From NCBI GenBank assembly GCA_963728155.1, contig CAVSJF010000006.1:868001-932000 (forward strand): a stretch of DNA of 64,000 bases. The letters are read 5' to 3'. Origin of the DNA: JACVRW01 sp963728155 (GTDB lineage: Bacteria > Actinomycetota > Thermoleophilia > Solirubrobacterales > Thermoleophilaceae). The notes beneath the pieces were generated by a model. That model was not told the DNA's origin. It did no database searches and saw nothing but the letters and a program-made list of their open reading frames with translations. The stretch's first letter is position 1. Each line of letters begins with the position of its first letter. A program made the translations under genes and the position numbers. This document shows, piece by piece, positions 52,525-62,358 of this stretch.

Positions 52525-53481
52525 CTACCCAGGTGTTCCGAGCCGGTCCACGGCCGCGATCACCAACTCCCAGAAGCCCGGCGCGTCGAGCTCCATGGCG
52601 ACCTTACGTTCGGGGGCCGGCCGCGCACGCCAAAGCGGTCGCAGACGGTCGCTCCGCGGGTGTGCGTTCCGTGCAGCTCGACGGACACATGCGCCTCTTC
52701 GCAGCGCACCAGAGCCGGGTCGATCACGCGGGCGACGGCGACGGGGTCGTGAACGGGTGGCGCGTGCAGGCCCCAGATGTCGCGATAGCGGTCCCCGAAG
52801 AAGCTGAGGAGCAGCACGACCATCTCGGCCAGCGGAGTGCCGAGGCCGCGAATCCGGTTGAGCACATCGCCGGTGGCCAGCGCCTGATGGGTGACATTGA
52901 GCCCGCACATCGTCACGTCCAGGCCGCTCGAGAAGACCACGTCGGCCGCCTCGGGATCCACCAGGATGTTGAACTCGGCCAACGGCTCGACGTTTCCCAC
53001 GTCGGTCGAGCCTCCCATCAGCACGATCTCGCGGATGCGCGGCGTGAGATCGGGGAATCTCGTCAGCAGCAGCGCGATGTTGGTCAGCGGTCCGGTGGGA
53101 ACCAGCGTCACCGGCTCGGCGCTCTCGCGCAGGAGACCGCGCGATCAGCTCCACGGCGTGCTCGTCGACGAGCTCCATGTCGGGGCTCGGGAGCGGCGCG
53201 CCGTCGAGGCCCGACTCGCCGTGCACGCTCGGCGCGGTGCGCAGCTCCCCCGAAATCGGGCCGGGCGCGCCCGCGGCTATGGGCACGCCGCGGATGCCGG
53301 CCATCGAGCAGATCGCCCGCGCGTTGTAGCTCGTTCGCTCGAGCGTGCCGTTGCCGGCGACGGTGGTGATGGCCAGCAGGTCGATCCGCGGGTCCGCCGC
53401 CGCGAGCAGGATCGCGACCATGTCGTCGTGCCCGGGATCGCAGTCCAGGATCGTCGGTATGGCGGTCTTTGTGCGGCTCAT
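52525..53481 (-). CDS. Nucleoside hydrolase, two frameshifts
   Basis: An inosine-uridine preferring nucleoside hydrolase of about 318 residues. The Ca2+ site is ILDCDPGHDDMVAILLAA near the N-terminus. VTLVPTGPLTNIALLL, EIVLMGGSTDVGNVEPLAEF and NILVDPEAADVVFSSG follow in a second frame, with HDPVAVARVIDP near the end. Breaks are near 53130 and 52605. It releases free bases from ribonucleosides, feeding the base-degrading enzymes downstream. The stop is 10 bp from the LLM start. Confidence 0.85.
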   Translation of the reverse strand: MSRTKTAIPTILDCDPGHDDMVAILLAAADPRIDLLAITTVAGNGTLERTSYNARAICSMAGIRGVPIAAGAPGPISGELRTAPSVHGESGLDGAPLPSPDMELVDEHAVELIARSPARERRAGDAGSHRTADQHRAAADEIPRSHAAHPRDRADGRLDRRGKRRAVGRVQHPGGSRGGRRGLLERPGRDDVRAQCHPSGAGHRRCAQPDSRPRHSAGRDGRAAPQLLRGPLSRHLGPARATRSRPRRRRPRDRPGSGALRRGACVRRAARNAHPRSDRLRPLWRARPAPERKVAMELDAPGFWELVIAAVDRLGTPG

Positions 53482-53491
53482 CGTCGCGACC

Positions 53492-54340
53492 TTAAGCGTC
53501 GCGCGGCGCCACCGCCGCGTTGCGCGCGGCTCCGGCGCTGGCCGCGACCACGAGCCCGATGGCCGCGATCTCCCGCGCGACCAGCGATTCGCCGAGCACC
53601 AGGTAGCCGGCGAGCGCAGCCACCCCGGGCTCCAGGCTCATCAGCACACCGAACACGCCGGCGGGCATGCGCCGCAGCGCCTCCAGCTCGAGCGTGTAGG
53701 GGATCGCGGACGACATGATCCCCACGGCCGCGCCCGCCAGCAGCACCGAGGGCACGAGCAGGTCGGAGCCCGCCTGCGCGATCCCCACCGGCGCGAGCGG
53801 CACGATGGCCACCAGCATGGCCAGCGCCAGGCCCGAGCCACCGGGAAAGGCCTCGCCCACGCGCACGCTGAGGAGGATGTACGCGGCCCAGAAGGCACCG
53901 GCGAGGAGAGCCAGCGCCACACCCACCCCGTCGAGGCCGCCGGTGCCGAAGTCCGACAGCAGCAGGATCCCGCTCGCGGCCAGCGCCACCCACACGAGGT
54001 CGAGGGCGCGCCGGGAGCCGAAGACCGCCACGCCCAGCGGCCCCACGAACTCGAAGGTGACCGCCACGCCGAGTGGGATGCGATCGATCGAGGCGTAGAA
54101 GGCCAGGTTCATCGCGCCGAGCACCAGGCCGAACACGAGCGCCAGGCGCAGATCGCGCGCACTGTGGCCGCGCAAGCGCGGGCGCCAGATCGCGGCCAGC
54201 ACCACCGCCGCGGCCAGGATGCGCAGGAAGACCGTGCCCCCGGAGCCGATCTCGTCGAAGAGGGTCTTGGCCAGGGCCGCCCCGACCTGTACCGAGGACA
54301 CGGCTACCAGCACGAGCACGGTGGGCGGCACGCGTTCCAC
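53492..54340 (-). CDS. EamA/DMT-family transporter
   Basis: A 282-residue ten-helix transporter with two EamA repeats: SSVQVGAALAKTLFDEIGSG to LLLSDFGTGG, and GVGVALALLAGAFWAAYILL to GLVVAASAGAA. The second repeat contains MSSAIPYTLELEALRRMPAG, a form typical of RhtA-like exporters. It is intact although its neighbours are frameshifted. As first gene of the run with nucleoside hydrolase (10 bp gap), it may move nucleosides, bases or amino acids. Direction is uncertain. Confidence 0.88.
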   Translation of the reverse strand: MERVPPTVLVLVAVSSVQVGAALAKTLFDEIGSGGTVFLRILAAAVVLAAIWRPRLRGHSARDLRLALVFGLVLGAMNLAFYASIDRIPLGVAVTFEFVGPLGVAVFGSRRALDLVWVALAASGILLLSDFGTGGLDGVGVALALLAGAFWAAYILLSVRVGEAFPGGSGLALAMLVAIVPLAPVGIAQAGSDLLVPSVLLAGAAVGIMSSAIPYTLELEALRRMPAGVFGVLMSLEPGVAALAGYLVLGESLVAREIAAIGLVVAASAGAARNAAVAPRDA

Positions 54341-54377
54341 GGCGGGTGACGCTACTCACGCGCGGGATACTGAGCCG

Positions 54378-55582
54378 ATGGCGCGCGGGCGCACCTACGA
54401 GGAGCTCGAGTCGATCTTCGCGGAGGTGGACGGGCCCTTCGCGCTGGTGGACCTGGATGCGATGTGGTCGAACGGCCGCGAGATGCTGGCGCGTGCGCAG
54501 GGCACGCCGATCCGGGTGGCCAGCAAGTCGGTGCGCTGCCGCTCGCTGCTGACCGCGATGCTGCGCGAGAGCAAGCCGGCTGCCGGGGCCTGATGACCTT
54601 CACCCTGCCCGAGTCGCTGTGGCTGCACGGCCAGGGGTTCGACGATCTGTTGCTGGCCTATCCCACCAGCGATCGCCCGGCACTGAATCGCCTGGCGAGC
54701 CTGGACGGCGAGGGGGCGCCGATCGTGATGGTCGACTCGGTCGAGCACCTCGAGTTCATCGAGTCGGCGGCGGGGCCGGGGGGCGGCCGCGTACGGGTGT
54801 GCATCGACGTCGACGTGAGCTGGTGGCCGCTGGGCGGGCGCGTGAAGGTGGGCGTGATGCGCTCGCCGTTGCGCACACCGGCTCAGGCCCAGGCGCTCGC
54901 GCGGGCGATCGCCGCCCGCCCGCGCTTCGAGTTCGCCGGGCTGATGGCCTATGAGGCGCACATCGCCGGGGTCGGCGACCGGCCGTCCGGGCGCCGCCAG
55001 GCGCTCGAGGGATCGATGATCCGCCTGATGAAGCGCCGCTCCGCGGCCGAGATCGCCGAGCGCCGGGCAGCCGTGGTCGCCGCGGTGCGGGAGGTGGCGC
55101 CGGTGCCGCTGGTCAACGGAGGCGGCACCGGCAGCGTGCACCTCACACGGCGGGAGCCGGTGATCACCGAGATCACGGCGGGCTCCGGATTCTTCGCCCC
55201 CACCCTCTTCGACCGCTACTCCGACTTCGCGCTGACCCCGGCGGCGATGTTCGCCCTCCCCGTGGTGCGCCGGCCGAGCGCCGCAGCGGCGACGCTGCTG
55301 GGCGGCGGCTACCACGCGTCCGGCGCGGCCGGCCCCGACCGCCTGCCTTCGCCCCACCTGCCCCCCGGCCTGCGGCTCGTTGCACGGGAGGGTGCAGGCG
55401 AGGTTCAGACGCCGGTGATCGGGGCGGCGGCAGCTAGCCTGCGAATAGGCGACCGGGTCTATTTCCGGCACGCCAAGGCGGGTGAGCTCTGCGAGCGTTT
55501 CGACAGCCTCCACCTCGTGAGCGGCGAGGAGATCGTCGACGTGGTGCCTACGTACCGCGGCGAGGGCCGCTGCGAGCTCTGA
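54378..55582 (+). CDS. Alanine-racemase-fold amino acid aldolase, one frameshift
   Basis: A PLP barrel protein of about 401 residues related to D-threonine aldolases and amino-acid deaminases. LVDLDAMWSNGREMLARAQG begins the domain and IRVASKSVRCRSLL holds the PLP Lys region. The second frame continues GLMTFTLPESLWLHGQGFDD, VCIDVDVSWW, FAGLMAYEAHIAGVG and VNGGGTGSVHLTRREPVITE. Joining needs one more G near 54588 (ESKPGCRGLMTF). The C-terminal beta domain includes ASLRIGDRVYFRHAKAGELC. It is coupled to the sulfatase gene by overlap. Confidence 0.85.
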
Positions 55583-57282
55583 GTCTCGGCGCCGCGCTGG
55601 CGGCGCTGCTCGTGTTCGCCGGATCCGCCGCCGCCCGGCCCAACGTCGTGGTGATGATGACCGACGACCAGACGGCGGCCTCCCTGAAGTACATGCCGCA
55701 GACGGGCGCGCTGCTGGCCGCCGAGGGCACGACCTTCGAGAACTCGATCGCCTCCTTCCCGCTGTGCTGTCCCTCGCGCGCGACCCACCTGACCGGCCAG
55801 TACGCCCACAACCACGGGGTCCTCCACAACAGCGGCCCGTTCGGCGGATTCGGGCGCCTCGACCACACCAACACCCTTCCCGTGTGGCTACAGGACGCGG
55901 GCTACCGGACGATGCACGTGGGTCGCTATCTCAACGGCTACGAATACGCCGACGGAGTCCCCGCCGGTTGGAGCGACTGGCACGGCGCGCCCCACTCGAC
56001 CGCCTTCAACTACTCGCGCTGGAAGGTCAACGAGAACGGCTCGCTCGAGTCATATCCGCAGCCCGAGCGCCCCGACGAGTACCTCACGGACTACCAGGGC
56101 CGGCGGGCCGCGGAGCTCATCGAAGAGGCGGCGCCCTGGCGAGCGCCCGTTCTACCTCCAGCTGTGGTTCGTGGCCCCCCACCGGGGCTCGCCACGCGAT
56201 CCCGACGACCCGGCCGGCGTGGGCACCCCCTCCCCCCCGGCCCGAGACCGCGACAGCTTCGCCTCCACTCCCATGCCCCGCCCGCCGAGCTTCGACGAGG
56301 CCAACATGCTGGACAAGCCGCAGGTGGTGGCCGACCGCCCGCGCCTGACGCCCGAGATCGCCGCCGGGATCGAGGAGAACTGGCGCCAGGAGCTCGAGAG
56401 CCTGCAGGCGGTCGACGACGCGGTCGCGGGCGTGGTGGAAACGCTGCAGCCGCACCGGCGAGCTCGAGAACACGCTGATCCTCTTCACCTCGGACAACGG
56501 GTTCATGCACGGTGAACACCGGGCCCGGGGCGAGAAGGTGCTGCTCTACGAGGAGTCGCTGCGCGTGCCGCTCGTTATGCGCGGCCCGGGCGTGCCTCGT
56601 GGCGCCTGCGCGACCCGCGGCCGGTGGCCAACATCGATCTGGTCCCCACGATCGCGGAGGCCGCCGGCGCCACCCCGCTGCGCACGCTCGACGGCCGCTC
56701 GCTGCTCGAGCTCGTCCGCGACCGGGAAGTCTGGCTGGGCCGCGACCTGCTGATCGAGAACGGCAACGGGGCCAACAACGTGCCGGCCTACCGGGCGATC
56801 CGAACCAACCGACTTCGTCTACGCCGAGCACCTCACGCACCGGCGAGCTCGAGCTCTACGATCTGCAGCGCGACCCCCATCAGCTGCGCAGCGTGGACGG
56901 TGGGTCGCGCTACGAGGCGGTCCAGCGCGACCTCGCCGCCCGTCTGCGCACCCTCAGGCGCTGCGCCGGCCAGGGCTGCCGCAAGGAGCCCGCGCTCAAG
57001 CTGGCTCTGCGCTCGAACGGCCGGCGCGTGACCGACGGCGCGTGCCCGGCCGGAGACCTGCGGATTCGGGTGGTGGGACGCGACGCCGAGCGAGTGGTGG
57101 CCGCCGACCTTCGCTTCGGCCACCGGCGCGCGGTCAAGGTCGTGGACGTGCCGATCTCGGAGCGACTGCGCCCGCCGCGCCTGGGCGCGGGGCGGCGCTA
57201 CCTCCTTCGCGTTCGCACCGAGTTGCGGGACGGTCGGCTCTTCACCCTCGACCGCCGGCTGCGGGCCTGCGGCGGCAGGTGA
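55579..57282 (+). pseudogene. Secreted sulfatase, four frameshifts
   Basis: A type I sulfatase of about 567 residues in pieces. A signal peptide begins at a CTG overlapping the preceding stop (LSLGAALAALLVFAGSAAA); GTG at 55612 is the first standard start. RPNVVVMMTDDQTAASLKYM holds metal ligands and FPLCCPSRATHLTGQYAHN the Cys converted to formylglycine (CxPSR). Further pieces are LILFTSDNGFMHGEHRARGE and IDLVPTIAEAAGATPLRTLD. Breaks are near 56140, 56455, 56610 and 56810. The C-terminus is a basic secreted domain (RRYLLRVRTELRDGRLFTLD). It is a paralogue of the next gene. Confidence 0.8.
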
Positions 57283-58856
57283 GGGCGGCCGCGGCGGCGC
57301 TGACGCTCGCCCTGGCCGCGGCGGGCTGCGGTGGCGGGTCGCCCGGGGCCGAGCCCGCCCGGCCCAACATCGTGGTGATCATGACCGACGATCAGACCGC
57401 CGAGTCCATCCGCGCGATGCCGGGCGTACGGTCCTCACTGGCCGCCGCCGGCACCACCTTCGATCGTGCGTACGCCTCCACCGCGCTCTGCTGCCCCTCG
57501 CGCGCCACGCTGTTCACCGGCCAGTACATGCACAACCACGGCGTGCTCGGCAACCGCCCGCCCGAAGGGGGCTACGGGCGCCTCGATACGCGCAACTACC
57601 TCCCCGGCTGGCTGCAGGCCGCGGGCTACCACACCATCCACATCGGCAAGTTCCTCAACCGCTACGGCCAGGACAACCCACCCACCGAGGTGCCGGCCGG
57701 CTGGAGCGAGTGGTACGCCTCGGTCGATCTCTCGACCTATCAGTACACGGGATACCAGCTCAACGAGAACGGAGTGCTCGGCACCTACGGGCGGTATCAG
57801 ACCGACGAGTACAGCGACCGCGCCGTGGCCGCGGTGGGACGCCTGGCCCCTCAAACGGCCCCATTCTTCCTCTCGGTGGGATACCTGGCTCCCCATAGCG
57901 GCGGGCCACGCGACCCTGACGATCCTCCAGGCCTCGTCACCCCCCGGCCCGCGGAGCGCCACCGCGACCTCTACGCGGCCGCCGCGCTGCCCCGCTCGGG
58001 CGCCTTCGACGAGGCCGACGTCTCGGACAAGCCCGGGTTCATCCGGCGCCTTCCCCGGGTCTCTGCCGCCCGGCGCGCGGCGATCGAGGAGAGCTACCAG
58101 CAGCGCCTGGAGTCGCTGCGCGCGGTGGACGAGGGGGTGGTGCGCATCGTCGGCGCCCTGCGCGCGGCCGGCGAGCTCGAGAACACCCTGATCGTCTTCA
58201 CCTCGGACAACGGATTCCTCCAAGGCGAGCACCGCGTGCCCTACGGCAAGGTGGTGGTCTACGAGCCGTCGGTGGCGGTGCCGCTGATCATGCGCGGCCC
58301 CGGTGTGCCGCGGGCGGCGCGGCGGCGGCAGCTCGTGGTGAACGCCGACCTCGCGCCCACCATCCTCGAGGCGGCCGGTGCCACTCCCGGCCGGGTGCAG
58401 GACGGCCGCTCGCTGTCCGCACTGCTCTCCGACCGCGGCCTGGAGTGGGGGCGCGAGCTGCTCTTCGAAGGGCCGAGCGGCTTCGACGCCGTCGCCTTCT
58501 CCGCGTTGCGTAACCAGCGCTACCTCTACGTCGAATACGAGAGCGGCGCGAGCGAGCTCTACGACATGGCCCGAGACCCCGATCAGCTGCGGAGCCTCCA
58601 CCGCGAGCCGGCGCTGGCCGGGCTGAGAGCCAAGCTCGCGGCGCGCCTGGCCGCACTTCAGGTGTGCGCCGGTGCCGCCTGCCGGACCCGGCCCCCGGCC
58701 CGGCTGGTGCTGCGCGGCTGCCGGGGGGAGGTTCGGGCGTCTCAGCGGGCCCGCGTCCGCCTGCGCCGGCGCGGGACGGCGCTGCGCGCGCGAGTGCAGA
58801 CCGCCGACGGGCGGCTGGTGACGCTGGACCGCGAGCTTCCTCGCGCGTGTGACTAA
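57279..58856 (+). CDS. Sulfatase, lipoprotein type
   Basis: An intact 525-residue sulfatase. The start has a lipobox (LTLALAAAGCGGGSPG), so it is probably lipid-anchored outside. ARPNIVVIMTDDQTAESIRA carries metal ligands, TALCCPSRATLFTGQYMHNH the formylglycine Cys, FFLSVGYLAPHSGGPRDPDD the substrate-site His, and LIVFTSDNGFLQGEHRVPYG the second metal pair. It should hydrolyse sulfate esters of polysaccharides or glycosides; no sulfatase-maturing enzyme is in this window. GTG at 57279 overlaps the previous stop. Confidence 0.92.
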   Translation: MRAAAAALTLALAAAGCGGGSPGAEPARPNIVVIMTDDQTAESIRAMPGVRSSLAAAGTTFDRAYASTALCCPSRATLFTGQYMHNHGVLGNRPPEGGYGRLDTRNYLPGWLQAAGYHTIHIGKFLNRYGQDNPPTEVPAGWSEWYASVDLSTYQYTGYQLNENGVLGTYGRYQTDEYSDRAVAAVGRLAPQTAPFFLSVGYLAPHSGGPRDPDDPPGLVTPRPAERHRDLYAAAALPRSGAFDEADVSDKPGFIRRLPRVSAARRAAIEESYQQRLESLRAVDEGVVRIVGALRAAGELENTLIVFTSDNGFLQGEHRVPYGKVVVYEPSVAVPLIMRGPGVPRAARRRQLVVNADLAPTILEAAGATPGRVQDGRSLSALLSDRGLEWGRELLFEGPSGFDAVAFSALRNQRYLYVEYESGASELYDMARDPDQLRSLHREPALAGLRAKLAARLAALQVCAGAACRTRPPARLVLRGCRGEVRASQRARVRLRRRGTALRARVQTADGRLVTLDRELPRACD

Positions 58857-60125
58857 ACGACCGAGTACGCGGCGCAGGTACGGATTTTCGAACTTGCGCG
58901 TGGGATCGAGGCGCTCGCGCTGGGCCAAAAAGCGGTCCCAGCTGGGATAGCGCTGGGCCAGGGTGGCGGCCGACTGGTAGTGGCGCTTGCCCCAGTGCGG
59001 CCGGCCGTCGTAGTCGTCCATGATGGCCTCCACCGCGCGGAAGTAGCTCTCGAACTCCATCCCGCGGTACTGGTGCACGGCTATGTAGCCGGTCGCCCGG
59101 CCGTGCGCGGTCGACAGCAGGGCGTCGTCACCCGCGGTCACCCTCACCTCGATGGGAAAACCGACCGGTAGGCGCCGGCGCTCGACGAGGGACAGCACCC
59201 GCTGCAGCGCCTCGGCGGTCCGCTCGCGCGGCAGGGCGTACTCCATCTCCGTGAAGCGCACCGAACGGCGGTTTGCGTATACGCAATGGCTGCGGTCGAG
59301 CTGCTCGTTTCGGCTCATGGCGCTCACCAGCGCCCGGTTGATATGCGGGATGGCGGGCGGGGCGAGGCGCCCCAGCCGGCACGAGATCTCCAGGGCGGCG
59401 TTCTCCAGCACCACGTCACGCAGGAAGGCCTCCACCGCGCCGGGCGGCCGCGGCGCGCGCTCGGTCCGCTCCGAGGTGAGGGTGAGCGCGGTGCGCGTGT
59501 AGGGGAATACGAACAGCTCGAAGTGGTCGTGGCTGTCCACGTGCTCATCGAGGCGGCCCACCACCTCGTCGAGCGGGCGCGGCTCGTCGATGCGGTGGAT
59601 GGTGAAGGCGGGCACGCAGTGCAGGGTCACCGCGGAGATCACGCCGAGCGCGCCCAGGCCGACCCGCGCGGCGAGCAGCTCGTCGCCCTCGCCGATCTCC
59701 ATGACCCCGCCCGAGGCCGTCACGAGCCGCACCCCGGTCACCCGCGAGGAGAGGTTCCCGAAGCGAGCGCCCGTGCCGTGCGTGGCCGTGGAGATGGCCC
59801 CGGCGATGGTCTGCGGATCGACGTCGCCCTGGTTCTCGAGTGCCAGCCCGTGGCGGGCCAGTGCCGGGCCGAGCTCGCGGATCGTGATACCCGCCTCGAC
59901 GGTTACGTGCTCCCCGTCGACCGCCAGCACCCGGTCGAGGCCCGAGAGGTCGACCATCACCCCGTCGGTGCAGGCGATGTCCGAGAAGGAGTGCCCCGAG
60001 CCGGCGACCTTGACCCTGGGCGAGCCGGCCACGATCCGCATCAGCTCCGCCTCCGTGCGGGGCCGCATCACGCGCTCGGGCGCGCAACGCTGATCCCCGG
60101 CCCAGTTCTTCCAGGGTTGGGCCAA
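58853..60125 (-). CDS. FAD-linked sugar-lactone oxidase, 3' frame uncertain
   Basis: A VAO-family oxidase of about 424 residues related to D-arabinono-1,4-lactone/L-gulonolactone oxidases. VKVAGSGHSFSDIACTDGVM is the FAD loop, and ENQGDVDPQTIAGAISTATH with GTGARFGNLSSRV the second FAD segment. The ALO C-terminus is GRPHWGKRHYQSAATLAQRY then FENPYLRRVLG. Directly after this the frame stays open through the opposite-strand sulfatase to 57435, which is unlikely; a TAG in the neighbouring frame at 58853-58855 suggests a last-codon frameshift. It oxidises a sugar lactone or alditol with O2. Confidence 0.85.
59275..59284. repeat. GCGTATACGC palindrome, copy 4
   Basis: A perfect 10-bp palindrome within the oxidase gene, extended to a 14-bp palindrome by flanking TT and AA (TTGCGTATACGCAA, 59273-59286). 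Confidence 0.6.
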
Positions 60126-60134
60126 GCGCGAGCG

Positions 60135-61160
60135 CTAGGAGGCGGCGGCCTGCGCCGCCTCCTCGACCTTGTCCGGCTCGCCCGCCCAGTGGGCCTCGGC
60201 GTCGACCGGCGTGTCACGCAGGTAGGCCTCGGCGTCGAGCGCGGCCATGCAGCCCGTGCCCGCGGCGGTGACCGCCTGACGGTAGACCCGGTCGGTCAGG
60301 TCGCCGGCGGCGAACACGCCGGGCAGCTGGGTGCGCGTGCTGCGTCCGTCCACGAGCACGTAGCCCTCGTCGTCGAGGTCGAGTGCTTCGGCCACGAGCT
60401 CGGAGTTCGGGCGATGCCCGATGGCGATGAACGCGCCGGTGATCGGGAGCTCGCGCTCCGTGCCGTCCTCGGTGTTCTCGAGAACGGCGTGCGTGAGCGG
60501 CCCGCCGTCCTCTGTGGCCTCGAAGCTCTTCACCACGTAGGGGGTCACCAGATCGATGTTGTCGGCGTCGCGCGCGCGCTGGAGCATGATCGCCGAGGCG
60601 CGGAAGTCCGCGCGCCGGTGGACCACCGACACCTTGCCGGCGAACTTGGCCAGGAAGGTGGCGTCCTCCATCGCGGTGTCGCCACCGCCGACGACGATCG
60701 TCTCCGCGCCGCGGAAGAAGGCGGCGTCGCAGGTGGCGCAGTAGGACACGCCGCGCGCGGCCAGCTCGTCCTCACCCGGGACCCCGAGCTTCTTGGGCTC
60801 GGCCCCCATGGCGAGGATCACGGCCCGCGCCTTGATCTCGCGGCCGGCCACGTGCACGGTATGGACGCCGCCGGGCTCGTCGGAGAGGTCGAGCTTGGTG
60901 GCGTCGTCGGTGATGAAGCGGGTGCCGAAACGCTCGGCCTGCTTGCGCAGGTCCTCCATCATCTGAGGCCCGAGCACTCCCTCCGGGTAGCCGGGGTAGT
61001 TCTCGACGTCGGTGGTCTGCTGCAGCAGGCCCCCCCACGCGAAGCCCTCGATCACCAGCGGCTCGAGATCCGCGCGCGACGTGTAGAGGGCGGCGGTGTA
61101 ACCCGCGGGCCCGCTTCCCACGATGACGACGTTCTCGGTGTCCTTGATGTCAATGCTCAA
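60135..61160 (-). CDS. trxB: Thioredoxin reductase
   Basis: A 341-residue thioredoxin-disulfide reductase. VVIVGSGPAGYTAALYTSRA is the FAD loop, GVSYCATCDAAFFRGAETIV the redox CATC, VVGGGDTAMEDATFLAKFAG the NADPH loop, and GVFAAGDLTDRVYRQAVTAA the C-terminal FAD contact. It keeps thioredoxin reduced with NADPH. The start appears to be TTG at 61160 (MSIDIKDTENVV) with GGGAG upstream. It is 19 bp after the UPF0104 gene and nine bases before the oxidase gene. Confidence 0.95.
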   Translation of the reverse strand: MSIDIKDTENVVIVGSGPAGYTAALYTSRADLEPLVIEGFAWGGLLQQTTDVENYPGYPEGVLGPQMMEDLRKQAERFGTRFITDDATKLDLSDEPGGVHTVHVAGREIKARAVILAMGAEPKKLGVPGEDELAARGVSYCATCDAAFFRGAETIVVGGGDTAMEDATFLAKFAGKVSVVHRRADFRASAIMLQRARDADNIDLVTPYVVKSFEATEDGGPLTHAVLENTEDGTERELPITGAFIAIGHRPNSELVAEALDLDDEGYVLVDGRSTRTQLPGVFAAGDLTDRVYRQAVTAAGTGCMAALDAEAYLRDTPVDAEAHWAGEPDKVEEAAQAAAS

Positions 61161-61179
61161 AACGATGGCTCCCTGGCTA

Positions 61180-62358
61180 TTACTTTACTTTTTGAAGTGT
61201 AGTGGAGGCTGCGGGTTCGTCGTCGCGTTCGGCCTCCCATCGGGCGACCGTCTTGCGCAGCTGGAAGAAGGCCACGATGCCCGGCGGGATCGGCAGCCAG
61301 AAGGCGATCACCCGATAGGTCAGCACGGCCGGGAAGACCGTCGACTCGTCGATGCCGAACAGGACGAAGGCCCCGATCATGCCGGCGTCGACCGAGCCCA
61401 CGCCGCCCGCCGGCGACGGGATCAGGTTCGCGGCCATGCCCACGAAGAAGCCTTGAACGAGGACGCCGAAGGGAACGCTGCCGCCGAAGGCCTTGAAGCT
61501 CGCCCACAGCACCCCGATGTTGGCTGCCCAGAAGCCCACCGCGCCGATCACGGCCAGCGCGCCTCGGCTCGGATGACGAACGTACGCGATGGCCGTGCGC
61601 ACGCCGCTGGCCAGCGTGGCGGGGCCCTTGGCCACGCGAGTGAGATAGCGCGTGCGCCGGTAGCCGCCCGCGAACCTGTAGATGCGTCGCTCGATGTCCT
61701 CCGGGATCAGGGCGATCAGCGCGAACACGGCGATCAGGCAACCCGACACGGCCGCGGGAACGATCGTGCCGCCCACCGGGTTGTCGCCCGGCAGGACGCT
61801 GGTGCGAAGCAGGATCCCGAAGATGAGCAGGGCGCCCGCGTAGACCGCGTAGGTGAGCACGAGGAAGGCCACCATCCGACAGGCGGAGCGCCGGCGCTCC
61901 ATCCCCGCCTTGCGCAGCGCCCAGTACGTGAGGACGATGCCGCCCGCTCCCGCGGCCGAGAAGATGCGCGTGGCGGCCAGGCCGGCCATGGTGATCTGGT
62001 AGGACGCGCGCAGGTCCAGGCGCCGCCGCAGGTCATCGTCGCGCGTGCCCGCGAGCACGCCACGGAAAAGCGCGACGTAGGCCGCGAACGCCGCCACGTT
62101 GAAGGCCACCGCGATCAGCACCCAGACCGGGCTGGCGTCGTCGAGCTTCTTGACCGCCTGGTCGAGGCCCACCAGCTTCGGGAAGACGACGTAGATGGCG
62201 AACACCAGCACCACCACCACCAGCACTCCGGTGAGCAGCTTGCGGCGGTCGGCCAGCAGATCCGCGAACGCGCCGTCGCCCTCGAGGTCCTCGCCGCCGT
62301 CGGGGTAGTCGGCGTCGAGGTCGCGCTCGAGCTCGCGGTCGCGCTCTCGGCTCGCCAT
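61180..62358 (-). CDS. UPF0104 (lysylphosphatidylglycerol synthase-like) membrane protein
   Basis: A 392-residue protein with an acidic cytoplasmic N-terminus (DADYPDGGEDLEGDGAFADL) and about eight membrane helices of the LPG synthase transmembrane/UPF0104 family. Typical segments are LAATRIFSAAGAGGIVLTYW and FFVGMAANLIPSPAGGVGSV. The catalytic aminoacyl-transferase domain of MprF is absent, so a flippase-like or regulatory role is possible, but function is unproven. The ATG overlaps the PAP2 gene stop by 4 bp. Confidence 0.88.
   Translation of the reverse strand: MASRERDRELERDLDADYPDGGEDLEGDGAFADLLADRRKLLTGVLVVVVLVFAIYVVFPKLVGLDQAVKKLDDASPVWVLIAVAFNVAAFAAYVALFRGVLAGTRDDDLRRRLDLRASYQITMAGLAATRIFSAAGAGGIVLTYWALRKAGMERRRSACRMVAFLVLTYAVYAGALLIFGILLRTSVLPGDNPVGGTIVPAAVSGCLIAVFALIALIPEDIERRIYRFAGGYRRTRYLTRVAKGPATLASGVRTAIAYVRHPSRGALAVIGAVGFWAANIGVLWASFKAFGGSVPFGVLVQGFFVGMAANLIPSPAGGVGSVDAGMIGAFVLFGIDESTVFPAVLTYRVIAFWLPIPPGIVAFFQLRKTVARWEAERDDEPAASTTLQKVK

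Noticed and set aside
57435..58852. Long minus-strand open frame continuing the sugar-lactone oxidase through the sulfatase gene
   Set aside because: The family C-terminus ends at NPYLRRVLG; the rest is antisense to a well-supported sulfatase and has no family match.
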